Made by a program: the position numbers and the translations under genes
Origin: Acidovorax radicis N35
GTDB lineage: Bacteria > Pseudomonadota > Gammaproteobacteria > Burkholderiales > Burkholderiaceae_C
DNA: 64,000 nucleotides
Assembly (NCBI RefSeq): GCF_000204195.1
Contig: NZ_AFBG01000018.1
Coordinates: 744,001-808,000, forward strand
Direction: 5' to 3'
Notes under the pieces: model-generated
Databases searched by the model: none
What the model was told of the DNA's origin: nothing
Seen by the model: the letters and a program-made list of their open reading frames with translations, nothing else
In this document: positions 26,488-34,556 of the stretch, piece by piece
How the letters are laid out: every line of letters starts with the position of its first letter
Position numbering within the stretch: the stretch's first letter is position 1

Positions 26488-26591
26488 TGCCCCCTGAGGC
26501 GCTGCGCGCCATCCCCCTCAGGGGGACGCCCCCAGGGGCCTGGCAAAGCCAGTTCCCCGGCGGCACTGGCCTCGGCCGCGCCAGTCTCGAC
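26488..26591 (+). repeat. GC-rich post-stop repeat after the second permease
   Basis: It begins at the base after the TAG stop with TGCCCCCTGAGGCGCTGCGC, continues with CATCCCCCTCAGGGGGACGC and GGCCTGGCAAAGCCAGTTCC, and ends with CACTGGCCTCGGCCGCGCC. The 20-bp GGCCTGGCAAAGCCAGTTCC block is identical to the copy after ssuB. Confidence 0.88.
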
Positions 26592-26631
26592 CAATAGCTA
26601 AGAACAACGTCATTCGAATAGGAAATACACC

Positions 26632-27465
26632 ATGGCACACGCCGGCACCCTGGCCATCCGCGGCCTGAACAAGCAGTACGAGGTCAAGGGCGAAGCCCTG
26701 CCCGTGCTGCAGGACATTCACCTCACCATCGAACCCGGCGAGTTCGTGAGCATCGTGGGCTCCAGCGGCTGCGGCAAGTCCACGCTGCTGCGCCTGGTCA
26801 TCGGCCTGGAGGGCGACTACCAGGGCGAGATCCTGCTGGGCGGCCAGCGCATTGTGGGCACCAGCCTCAACCGGGGCATCGTGTTCCAGGAGCACCGGCT
26901 GTTCCCCTGGCTCACGGTCGAGAAGAACGTGGCGCTGGGCCTGCTCAACTCCAGCCTGACCGAAGGCCAGCAGCGCGCCACGGTGCGCGAGCACATCGAA
27001 CTGGTGGGCCTGCAAGGCTTTGAAACGGCCTACCCGCACCAGTTGTCCGGCGGCATGTCCCAGCGCGTGGCCATTGCGCGGGCGCTGGTCAACCGGCCCG
27101 ACATCCTGCTGCTGGACGAGCCCTTTGGTGCGCTCGACGCGATGACCCGCGCCCACCTGCAGCAAGAGCTGCACCGCATCTGGCAACAAGAAGGCATCAC
27201 CATGATCCTGGTGACCCACGACGTGGAAGAGGCCGTGTACCTGGGCAACAAGGTGGTGGTCATGGAGCCGCGCCCCGGCCGCATCCGCCGCATCGTGCCG
27301 GTGGACTTGCCACATCCGCGTGAGCGCACGTCGTTTGCCTTCACCACCGCCAAGGATGGCGTGCTCAAAGAGTTTTCAGCCCATCCCGCCGCCGACCTGG
27401 CAGAGCCACCGCTCAAGCGCGGCGAGCAGATTGCTCCCGCCTCGCAGTGGCAGTTTGCCGTCTGA
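26632..27465 (+). CDS. ABC transporter ATP-binding protein (sulfonate/sulfate-ester type)
   Basis: A 277-aa ATPase with Walker A GSSGCGKST near residue 43, signature LSGGMSQR and Walker B ILLLDEPFGALDAMTR, followed by THDVEEAVYLG. The C-terminal 45 residues extend beyond SsuB. It serves the two upstream permeases and the downstream binding protein. Confidence 0.9.
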   Translation: MAHAGTLAIRGLNKQYEVKGEALPVLQDIHLTIEPGEFVSIVGSSGCGKSTLLRLVIGLEGDYQGEILLGGQRIVGTSLNRGIVFQEHRLFPWLTVEKNVALGLLNSSLTEGQQRATVREHIELVGLQGFETAYPHQLSGGMSQRVAIARALVNRPDILLLDEPFGALDAMTRAHLQQELHRIWQQEGITMILVTHDVEEAVYLGNKVVVMEPRPGRIRRIVPVDLPHPRERTSFAFTTAKDGVLKEFSAHPAADLAEPPLKRGEQIAPASQWQFAV

Positions 27466-27503
27466 GCGCTTCTTTTCTAACCCCTTTTGTTCCAGAGTTT
27501 TTC

Positions 27504-28598
27504 ATGACGCAACAACCCACAGGATTTTTCTCCACCCGCCGATCCCTCCTTCTCACTGGCGCAGCCGCGCTCGCAGCGCCCATGGTGCTGCGTGCACAGA
27601 CGCCGACCAAAGTCGTCCGTATCGGTTCGCCCGACCTGGGGACGGCCAACAAGCCTTCGCCTGGCAGCAGCGCGCTGGCGGTGGCGCATGCCAACCGGTG
27701 GCTCGAAGAAGAGTTCGCCAAGGACGGCATCACGGTGGACTGGAAGTTCTTCCGGGGGGCGGGCCCGGCTGTGGCCGAGGCCCTGTCGGCCAAGCAGCTG
27801 GACGTGGTGTTCCTGGGCGATCTGGCCTCGGTCATTGGCCGCTCGCGCGGCCTGCCCACACGCTACCTGCTGCCCACGGGGCGCGGCTCCAACAGCTATC
27901 TGGCCACCGCGCCGGGCGTGAAGATCAGCTCAGTGGCCGAGCTCAAGGGGCGCAAGGTGTCGGTGCTCAAGGGCACGGCTTACCAGCGGCCCTTTGACAA
28001 CCTGCTGGCCACGGCCGGGCTCACTGAAAAAGACGTCAAGCTCATCAACCTGGACTGGCCCAGTTCCAAGGCCGCCGTGGTGGCGGGCGAGATCGACGCG
28101 ACCTTTGGCGGCTCCGACCTGTTCTTGCTGCGCGACAAGGGCGTGAACATCCCGCTGAGCACCAAGGGGCGCGGGCCTGCGTTCACCATCAACGCGGGTG
28201 TGCTGGCCACGCAGGACTTCATCACCGGCAGCCCACAGCTGGCGCAGCGCCTGGTGCACCAGGTGGTGCGCAGTGCCCATTGGGCCTCCCAGGAGTCCCA
28301 CCGCGAGGCCTACATCAAGCTGGTGGTGGACCACAGCGGCGCCCCTGAGATCGGCGTGCGTGCCGAGTTCGAGGGCGAGCAGCTGGCCAGCCGGTTCTCG
28401 CCGCTTATCGACGAGGCGCTGGTGGCAGGCTACCAGGGTGTGGTGGACGATGGCCTCAAGCTCAACCTCATCCGCCAGGGCTTTGACGTGAACGCCTGGT
28501 TCGAGCCGCGTTTTGCGCAACAGGCGCTGCGCGACCTGAAGCTGGAGCGCCATTGGTCTGCGCAGGACGCGCAAGGCAAAGCCAAGGGCGCGGCATGA
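27504..28598 (+). CDS. ABC transporter substrate-binding protein, AtsR/SsuA-like paralogue
   Basis: This 364-aa protein has a signal peptide with an RRSLLLTGAAALAAPMVL segment, possibly twin-arginine-like. It shares the layout FFRGAGPAVAEALSAKQLDVVF and LKGRKVSVLKGTAYQRPFDN with the protein at 23396. Its stop overlaps the sulfatase start by 4 bp, so the two are translationally coupled. This supports a sulfate ester, rather than a sulfonate, as ligand. Confidence 0.88.
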   Translation: MTQQPTGFFSTRRSLLLTGAAALAAPMVLRAQTPTKVVRIGSPDLGTANKPSPGSSALAVAHANRWLEEEFAKDGITVDWKFFRGAGPAVAEALSAKQLDVVFLGDLASVIGRSRGLPTRYLLPTGRGSNSYLATAPGVKISSVAELKGRKVSVLKGTAYQRPFDNLLATAGLTEKDVKLINLDWPSSKAAVVAGEIDATFGGSDLFLLRDKGVNIPLSTKGRGPAFTINAGVLATQDFITGSPQLAQRLVHQVVRSAHWASQESHREAYIKLVVDHSGAPEIGVRAEFEGEQLASRFSPLIDEALVAGYQGVVDDGLKLNLIRQGFDVNAWFEPRFAQQALRDLKLERHWSAQDAQGKAKGAA

Positions 28599-29935
28599 CC
28601 AACAAGCCCTTGCAACCGCCCAACATCGTCTTCATTCTGGCCGACGACCTGGGCTGGGCGGACCTGAGCGTGTATGGCCAGGCCGACTTCAGCACGCCGC
28701 ACCTGGATGCGCTGGCGGGCGAGGGCGTGCGCTTCACGCAGGCCTATGCCAACTCGGCCGTGTGCTCGGCCACGCGCTTTGCGCTCATCACTGGGCGCTA
28801 CCAGTACCGGCTGCGCGGCGGGCTGGAGGAACCCCTGGTGCGCAAGGCCCATGTGCATGGCTTGCCGCCCGAGCACCCCACGCTGCCCTCGCTGCTGCGC
28901 AATGCGGGCTACGACACCGCGCTGATCGGCAAATGGCACCTGGGCAGCCTGCCCACGTTCGGCCCGCTCAAGAGCGGCTACAACCGATTTTTTGGCAACT
29001 ACGGCGGCGCGATCGACTACTTCACGCACAAGCCTGGCGTGGGCGAAGCCGTGCCGCGCGATTTGTACGAAGGCGAGGTGCCGGTGGAGCGTGTCGGCTA
29101 CTACACGCAGCTGCTGGCCGACGAGGCATCGGGCTGGCTGCGCGGGCGCAGCGCCGGCAGCAAGCCATTTTTCTTGTCGCTGCACTTCACCGCGCCGCAC
29201 TGGCCCTGGGTGGGGCCCGAGGACGAAGAGGTCTCTCTGGGCCTCAAGGACCTCTTTCACTATGACGGCGGCAACCTGCATACCTACGGCAAGATGGTGC
29301 GGTCGCTCGATGGCGCCGTGGGCCAGGTGCTGCACGCGCTGCAGGAGCAGGGCCTGGCGGACAACACCATCGTGGTGTTCACCAGCGACAACGGCGGCGA
29401 GCGTTTTTCCAAGACCTGGCCTTTTACTGGCCAGAAGACCGAGCTGCTCGAAGGCGGCATCCGTGTGCCCACGCTGCTGCGCTGGCCCGCACGCATTGCG
29501 CCGCAGGTGAGCGACCAGGTCACCGCCACCATGGACTGGTTGCCCACACTGCTGGCGGCGGCTGGCGTGGCGCCCGACGCCGACTACCCATCCGACGGCG
29601 AGAACATCCTGCCCGTGCTGGAGGGCCATGCCCGTGTGCACCCGCGCACCTTGTTCTGGCGCTACAAGTCGCAACGCCAGCGCGCCGTGCGCGAGGGCCG
29701 TTTCAAGTACCTCAAGATCAACGACAACGAGTTCCTGTTCGACGTGGAGGACGACACGCTGGAGCGCGCCAACCTGCGCCACAAGCACCCCGAGGTGTTC
29801 GAGCGCCTGCGCGCGGCGTGGGAACAGTGGAACGCGCAGTTCCTGTCGATCACCGACGAGGTCGTCACCCACGGCCTGTCGCCCGACATCCAGGCCGATC
29901 GCTATGCCCCCGACCTGAGCCAGCGGGGGATGTGA
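28595..29935 (+). CDS. Type I sulfatase, probably cytosolic, with CSATR active-site motif
   Basis: This 446-aa formylglycine-dependent sulfatase should hydrolyse an aryl or alkyl sulfate ester. Metal ligands appear in VFILADDLGWADLS and FTSDNGG; the lysine and histidine in GKWHLG and HFTAPHWPW are present. The modified residue is Cys57 in CSATR, where most aerobic enzymes have CxPxR, so the third position is Ala. No signal peptide is seen, which fits import of the intact ester by the coupled ABC transporter. A formylglycine-generating enzyme is not encoded nearby. Confidence 0.9.
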   Translation: MTNKPLQPPNIVFILADDLGWADLSVYGQADFSTPHLDALAGEGVRFTQAYANSAVCSATRFALITGRYQYRLRGGLEEPLVRKAHVHGLPPEHPTLPSLLRNAGYDTALIGKWHLGSLPTFGPLKSGYNRFFGNYGGAIDYFTHKPGVGEAVPRDLYEGEVPVERVGYYTQLLADEASGWLRGRSAGSKPFFLSLHFTAPHWPWVGPEDEEVSLGLKDLFHYDGGNLHTYGKMVRSLDGAVGQVLHALQEQGLADNTIVVFTSDNGGERFSKTWPFTGQKTELLEGGIRVPTLLRWPARIAPQVSDQVTATMDWLPTLLAAAGVAPDADYPSDGENILPVLEGHARVHPRTLFWRYKSQRQRAVREGRFKYLKINDNEFLFDVEDDTLERANLRHKHPEVFERLRAAWEQWNAQFLSITDEVVTHGLSPDIQADRYAPDLSQRGM

Positions 29936-29950
29936 ACATTCCTACCTGCA

Positions 29951-30019
29951 AAAAATCAATAAAAATTGGCCCTGGCGCTTGATGGGTAAGCGCTAGTAGC
30001 TATCAAAAATATAGTGTTT
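29951..30019 (+). repeat. Dispersed AT-rich repeat, copy 5 (closest to consensus)
   Basis: AAAATTGGCCCTGGCGCTTG, then ATGGGTAAGCGCTAGTAGCT and ATCAAAAATATAGTG form the complete element. It sits between the sulfatase stop and the regulator gene. Confidence 0.9.
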
Positions 30020-30120
30020 GACGTGCTGCAAATGACCGGTGTGCCCTCTGGCCGCCATCCGCACCCACCCTCACCGGGCGCTGCAGTGGCGGTCACCTTC
30101 TTTCTCTCTGACGGGCTTCT

Positions 30121-31476
30121 ATGAACTTTCAGCAACTGCGCTCCGTGCGCGAAGCCGTGCGGCGCGGCTTTAACCTGACCGAAGTGGCCCACATGCTGCA
30201 CACCTCGCAACCTGGCGTCAGCCGCCAGATCCGCGAACTGGAAGAAGAACTGGGCGTGGAGATTTTTGTGCGTGCGGGCAAGCGCCTGACGGGCCTCACG
30301 CCACCCGGCGAGGCGCTGCTGCCCACGGTGGAGCGCCTGTTGCTGGAGGCCGACAACCTCAAGCGCGCGGGCCAGGATTTCAGCGACAGCGCCACAGGCC
30401 GGCTGTCGGTGGCGGCCACACACTCGCAGGCGCGTTATGCGCTGCCCCAGGTGGTGCGCGACTTCCGGGCGCTGTTTCCGCAGGTGTCGCTGCACCTGCA
30501 CCAGGGCTCCCCGCGCCAGGTGGCCGAGATGCTGCTCAGCGGCGAGGCTGACATCGGCGTGGCCACCGAGGCACTGGCGGGTTATGACGCACTGGTCACG
30601 CTGCCATGCTACCGCTGGACCCACAGCATCGTCGTGCCCCCGGGCCACCCTCTGCTGGAGCTGGAGGGACCGGTGACGCTGGAGCAGTTGGCGCAGTACC
30701 CCATCATCACCTACGAGCTGGGCTACACGGGCCGCGCGCACATCGACGAGGCCTTTGCCCGCGAGGGCATCGCCCCCGACATCGTGCTCACCGCCATGGA
30801 TGCCGACGTGATCAAGACCTATGTGGAGCTGGACATGGGCGTGGGCATCGTCGCTTCGATTGCCGTGGACGCCGAGCGCGACCGCCACCTGCGTCTGATC
30901 GACGCGGGCCACCTGTTCGAGGTCAACCTGACCCGCCTGGGCCTGCGCCGTGGCGCCTGGCTGCGTGGCTACGCTTACCACTTCATCGAAAGTTTTGTGC
31001 CCACGTTGACGCGGGAGGCGGTGGAGAAAGCGGTGCAGCAGGGCGGCTATCGCTCTGCAGATGCGGAGGAGGGCAGGGGGTATTTAGGGGAGCTGTTCCC
31101 CGGCCGCTACGGTACACCTAGGGCCTGCCCGGCCCGAGAGGATGTGGCACAGACGGGGACCGGTCTCCCCGCAGGCCCTATTCAGGGGAACGGGTCCCGG
31201 GGGCTATTTCTTGGCGGGCGTGCTTGCGCCCTGGTTTGCATCAATCTCTCGCAGCATCTCGTTGGATTTGTCCAGTGCCTGTGCCGTCTCACTGAGCTGT
31301 TGTTCGATCTCCGCCGTCCGTTCGACTGCGGCCTGCAGATCGCCCTCAGCAGCCTTGGGCTGCACTTTGGTGGACAGCACGGCATGAACCACTTCCAATT
31401 CGCTTGCAGCAGCTTTGATCTGCTCGGCCGCTTCGACGTTCTGATTCAGGACATCGGAGATGGCAGCGTCCTTTGA
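30121..31476 (+). CDS. CysB/Cbl-type LysR regulator with a C-terminal run-on
   Basis: The first 310-320 residues are a complete CysB-family regulator: MNFQQLRSVREAVRRGFNLT, the helix-turn-helix HTSQPGVSRQIRELEEELG, and an effector domain with ATHSQARYALP and TAMDADVIKTYVELDMGVGI. Such proteins respond to O-acetylserine, APS or sulfate and activate organosulfur genes, so it is the likely local activator. The frame has no stop where the family ends and continues for about 130 residues with no similarity, through an inverted repeat and antisense to the next gene. The extension may be a mutation, or the true sequence may carry a nearby stop that was lost. Confidence 0.88.
   Translation: MNFQQLRSVREAVRRGFNLTEVAHMLHTSQPGVSRQIRELEEELGVEIFVRAGKRLTGLTPPGEALLPTVERLLLEADNLKRAGQDFSDSATGRLSVAATHSQARYALPQVVRDFRALFPQVSLHLHQGSPRQVAEMLLSGEADIGVATEALAGYDALVTLPCYRWTHSIVVPPGHPLLELEGPVTLEQLAQYPIITYELGYTGRAHIDEAFAREGIAPDIVLTAMDADVIKTYVELDMGVGIVASIAVDAERDRHLRLIDAGHLFEVNLTRLGLRRGAWLRGYAYHFIESFVPTLTREAVEKAVQQGGYRSADAEEGRGYLGELFPGRYGTPRACPAREDVAQTGTGLPAGPIQGNGSRGLFLGGRACALVCINLSQHLVGFVQCLCRLTELLFDLRRPFDCGLQIALSSLGLHFGGQHGMNHFQFACSSFDLLGRFDVLIQDIGDGSVL
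31095..31191. repeat. Nested inverted repeat at the 3' end of the CysB-like gene
   Basis: TAGGGCCTGC at 31119-31128 pairs perfectly with GCAGGCCCTA at 31171-31180. Outside it GTTCCCC (31095-31101) pairs with GGGGAAC (31185-31191), and inside it GGGGACCGGTCTCCCC is nearly palindromic. The whole can fold as a long cruciform and lies just where the regulator should end. Confidence 0.75.
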
Positions 31477-31497
31477 TTGCATGGTTTTGGTCGCCAT
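31204..31497 (-). CDS. Small coiled-coil protein of unknown function
   Basis: This 97-aa protein is rich in Glu, Gln, Ala and Lys with heptad-like spacing from residue 20 to 85 (for example EIEQQLSETAQALDKSNEML), so it is probably all-helical. There are no membrane segments or signal peptide. It lies antisense to the run-on of the regulator, and only one of the two frames is likely to be real; the composition here is more protein-like. No family is recognised. Confidence 0.55.
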   Translation of the reverse strand: MATKTMQSKDAAISDVLNQNVEAAEQIKAAASELEVVHAVLSTKVQPKAAEGDLQAAVERTAEIEQQLSETAQALDKSNEMLREIDANQGASTPAKK

Positions 31498-31578
31498 AGG
31501 TAGGATTTAGAGTAAGACAAACTGGGCTCGAACATCCCCCGGGAGAAACACTTCACCGGGTGACTGCCTACATGCTGG

Positions 31579-31821
31579 TCAATGGCGTTGGACGGAATGA
31601 GGAAACGCGTTCTTCAACGGGTGCGCCCGGCATGTTTTGCGGTGCACCCTGTTGCCATTCTCGTCGAAGACCGCCAGACCCCACAAGGCGCCCTTGCGGC
31701 TGACGCTGGTGCACAGCCTTTGGGACGCTGGGTTGACCATGCGCTGGGTGTTGGAAACGGTCGCGCAGTGGGCGCATACGCTCATAGTCTTGAGCGGCCA
31801 AGTTTGATGCGTGAAATCCAT
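31579..31821 (-). CDS. Possible small cysteine-containing protein
   Basis: An 80-codon frame whose C-terminal part looks protein-like (LWGLAVFDENGNRVHRKTCR) and which has CAHC near residue 16 plus two later cysteines, as in small zinc-binding proteins. Another minus-strand frame overlaps it and is less convincing. No family is recognised and no clear ribosome-binding site is seen. Confidence 0.35.
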   Translation of the reverse strand: MDFTHQTWPLKTMSVCAHCATVSNTQRMVNPASQRLCTSVSRKGALWGLAVFDENGNRVHRKTCRAHPLKNAFPHSVQRH

Positions 31822-31857
31822 GGCAGCGTGTTACAAACGTGCGCAAAAGGGATGGAA

Positions 31858-32460
31858 ATGAAAATCTTCAAGGCTTTGGCCGCTGCTTTGCTGCTGGCTT
31901 GCTGCAACGCGCATGCTGTCTACACGACCTACATCTATGAGAGCGGCGGTAACGTCGTGGCAAGTGGAGCAGGGACACTCGATACGACGTCGCTGGGAGC
32001 GCTGGGGGCTTTGTCCGTGACCCCATTGGTCATTCCCGTCAGCGCGATATTGCGCGTGGGAACGCCCGGGGCATCCATCCAGGCATTTGGTCCGCTGAAC
32101 GGGCCCGCATCTTTTGGCCCGGGCGGTCTGACAAATGCAGATGGGGGTAGCGGCGACATGGTGGGGCTTTTTGGCGCGCTGGCATTGTTTGTGCCCCAGG
32201 CCTATGTTGCAGGTGATCCACTCAGTTCGTCAGCCAGCTGGTCTGCCGCCACCCTTGCAACCCTGGGCTTGACCCCTGGCGACTACACCTGGACGTGGGG
32301 CAGCGGGCCGTCCTCCGACTCGTACACCCTGCGGGTCGGGGTTGCGCCGCCAGGGGTGATCGTCGCATCCATTCCCACCCTGTCTGAATGGGCTTCGGTG
32401 GTGATGTCTGCACTCTTGGCGATTGGCGGTATCTGTGCCCTTCGGCGGCGACGGCCCTAG
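31858..32460 (+). CDS. IPTL-CTERM sorting-domain protein
   Basis: This 200-aa exported protein has a signal peptide (MKIFKALAAALLLACCNAHA) and ends with a classical sorting tail: IPTLSEWASV, a hydrophobic helix and RRRRP. IPTL-CTERM tails are recognised by exosortase XrtH-type enzymes that anchor or release surface proteins. The middle (about 150 residues) is Gly/Ser/Ala-rich, beta-like and not assigned. The ATG at 31858 is favoured over 31852 because it leaves room for the AAAGGG site. No exosortase gene lies in the window. Confidence 0.85.
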   Translation: MKIFKALAAALLLACCNAHAVYTTYIYESGGNVVASGAGTLDTTSLGALGALSVTPLVIPVSAILRVGTPGASIQAFGPLNGPASFGPGGLTNADGGSGDMVGLFGALALFVPQAYVAGDPLSSSASWSAATLATLGLTPGDYTWTWGSGPSSDSYTLRVGVAPPGVIVASIPTLSEWASVVMSALLAIGGICALRRRRP

Positions 32461-32714
32461 ACGCGACGCACCGGCTTGCCGCCATGCCCACGCTGGCGCA
32501 AAGGGCCACGATGCAGGTGTTGGGGCTGCCGGCAATCTCAGGCTCCAGCACGCCCTACCGCGTTGCATATTTCGCGCCACCAGCAACTTGCCGATGTAGG
32601 ACCACGCCCATATCCACGGCCATGAAATAAGCGCATGCTGGGCAAAGCATCGATGACCACTGGAGCTGGGTCTCTTCGCCCCCGGTTTTAGCAACTCCAG
32701 AACCAAGGTCAGCT

Positions 32715-32963
32715 ATGTGTATCAAGATCACCGTTGCGCAAACGGTGCCGGATGACGCATTCACGCGCATCGTAGCATTGACGCAGTTCCTTCAGAAAAC
32801 CGACCCCAACTTCGAAGACCAGCAGTTTGGAATTGTTCGTGGTGAGGCGGCAGATGTGGTCGTCATCGACCCGGAGGACAAGATTCGTGAAAAGCTTCTG
32901 CATCTATTGGTGGTAGAGGCGATAACGGCCGACACGGATTCGGTCATGGGCTCGCTAAGCTAA
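32715..32963 (+). CDS. Small protein of unknown function, tandem paralogue A
   Basis: This 82-aa protein starts MCIKITVAQTVPDDAFTRIV and ends in a hydrophobic helix LLHLLVVEAI. It aligns along its whole length with the protein at 33094-33324 (shared I-TV-x-TV, LQ-x2-D-NF, I-x2-G, LL-x-L-V). No known domain is recognised. It is preceded by 254 bp in which I see no gene. Confidence 0.6.
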   Translation: MCIKITVAQTVPDDAFTRIVALTQFLQKTDPNFEDQQFGIVRGEAADVVVIDPEDKIREKLLHLLVVEAITADTDSVMGSLS

Positions 32964-33093
32964 CAAGGCGGCAATGCCCGAGGACTACAGAAAACGCTGA
33001 GTCGCCCCGCGCCCTGGCGGGCGCAAGCTTGCAGCTATTGACCACAAAAAAGTCCTCCGTGCTCCATCGAGCGCTTTGTTTGTTGAGGACCCC

Positions 33094-33324
33094 ATGAGCA
33101 TCACCATCACTGTCGATCACACCGTTTCTGAGGACGATTTCGAAGAAGTCGAGACTCTGGCGAGGCACTTGCAAGGCAGCGACTACAACTTCAATGGCCG
33201 GGCAATTTGGGTCATCCATGGCTCCCTGACAGACGTCACAGATAGCCAGGATCCATTGCGGGGGGCGCTGCTGATGCTGATGGTGGACGGCTTGTTGAAA
33301 CGCTTGCGCATCCCGTCCAAATAG
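33094..33324 (+). CDS. Small protein of unknown function, tandem paralogue B
   Basis: A 76-aa acidic protein (MSITITVDHTVSEDDFEEVE...) that is a diverged copy of the gene 130 bp upstream. A GAGG site lies 5 bp before the ATG at 33094. The conserved pattern suggests a two-strand, two-helix fold. The pair may form a heteromer or a toxin/immunity-like couple, but nothing in the sequence shows this. Confidence 0.6.
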   Translation: MSITITVDHTVSEDDFEEVETLARHLQGSDYNFNGRAIWVIHGSLTDVTDSQDPLRGALLMLMVDGLLKRLRIPSK

Positions 33325-33407
33325 ATGAGAGGGGCGCTTGTCCTCAACGTGTTCACTCCGCAGCCTTCGCCCCTGGCCACGTGCCGCCAGGGATGGCCAC
33401 AACTTCG

Positions 33408-34556
33408 TCACACAGCTGGTTGTGGGCGGTGGCGCATGTGCCAGAACACTGCGGCCCCGACCACTGTGGCAGCAAACAAGCCAATGGCTACGGCGTTGAG
33501 CAGGGCACCGGTGCCCCGCCACGCAGGGTCGTACAGACCGATGCCCAACCGCACGATCAGTGAAAGATGCAGGGCCGCCAGCGGCACATAGAACAGTGAG
33601 CCGAATTGAAGCTTGATGCGGGCAATGGCGGGGAGGATGACCGGAGCGTGCCCCATCATCATGCTCACGATAAACCCCAGCCCCAGCGCGTGCAGTGCGG
33701 CATCCCGCAGCGGAAGGCCCAGCGCTGTGCCCGTCCAGGCCAACCCGGCAACCGCCAGCCAAACGTAGCCGCCCAGCAAGCACACGGCCATGAAACGCGC
33801 CAAGCCCTGGGCCAGCACGGTGCGGCGTGCGATGTCAAAAATGCCAAGCCACAGGGCCAGGAAAAACAACGAAAAACCGTAGAGCACCCCGCCCGCCCGC
33901 GGTGAGAACGCTGACAGCGCTGCACCCACAGCCATCGCACCCAGGAGCAGCCCCAGCGAAAGCTGTGCACCCGGGCGCCGGCGCATTAACCGCGTCATTT
34001 CCAGTCGCTCGGCGGCAATCGTCATCACCAGAAATGCAAACCACCACGGCACGCTGGACGCGTCCCCCGGCCGGCGCAGGAACAACAAGCTACCCGTGAG
34101 CCAGGCGAGTGCGCCAGCGAGCAGCAAGATGGTATGGGCCGCACGCTGACGATGAACCACCACCACATTGACCCCCACGAAAACCACTGCGGCCACGGCG
34201 AGCAGCCAGGCCCCCGCAGTCGTCTGGCCGGCCAGCAGGCACAGCCCTCCCAAACCAGAGGCTACCGGCGCCAGCCAGGCAGAGTGCCGCTTGACCGCAA
34301 CGGCCCGCTCGATACCGATGACGGTGCCCATGAACCCGCAAATCATCAGTGCACCGTGGCTCACCGCTGCGTTGCCCAACCAATGGCCCGTCGGAAAGGG
34401 CAAAGAGAGCACCCTACCTGCTCGCAGCAGGCCTCCAGCGATGCCGCTCAGCAGCGCCAGTGCCACCAGTATCAAGAGGATGGGGACCAAGGTGGTGGCA
34501 CGGGTGGATGCAGCGCGTTGCCTGGCAGGAGGTGAGCCCGCCGGAGGAGTCACCAT
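33408..34556 (-). CDS. NnrS-like multi-spanning membrane protein
   Basis: This 382-aa protein has about 11 membrane segments. VSHGALMICGFMGTVIGIERAVA and HALGLGFIVSMMMGHAPVI carry conserved His residues as in NnrS, a heme/copper membrane protein linked to nitric oxide tolerance and denitrification. The start codon at 34556 overlaps the 3' end of the upstream MIP18-type gene by 7 bp, so both are co-translated. An FNR/Dnr-like site lies about 500 bp upstream of this start, ahead of the operon. The exact family is not certain. Confidence 0.65.
   Translation of the reverse strand: MVTPPAGSPPARQRAASTRATTLVPILLILVALALLSGIAGGLLRAGRVLSLPFPTGHWLGNAAVSHGALMICGFMGTVIGIERAVAVKRHSAWLAPVASGLGGLCLLAGQTTAGAWLLAVAAVVFVGVNVVVVHRQRAAHTILLLAGALAWLTGSLLFLRRPGDASSVPWWFAFLVMTIAAERLEMTRLMRRRPGAQLSLGLLLGAMAVGAALSAFSPRAGGVLYGFSLFFLALWLGIFDIARRTVLAQGLARFMAVCLLGGYVWLAVAGLAWTGTALGLPLRDAALHALGLGFIVSMMMGHAPVILPAIARIKLQFGSLFYVPLAALHLSLIVRLGIGLYDPAWRGTGALLNAVAIGLFAATVVGAAVFWHMRHRPQPAV

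Noticed and set aside
28430-29872. Long minus-strand open frame opposite the sulfatase gene
   Set aside because: It is the antisense shadow of a clear sulfatase; long reverse frames are common in GC-rich genes.
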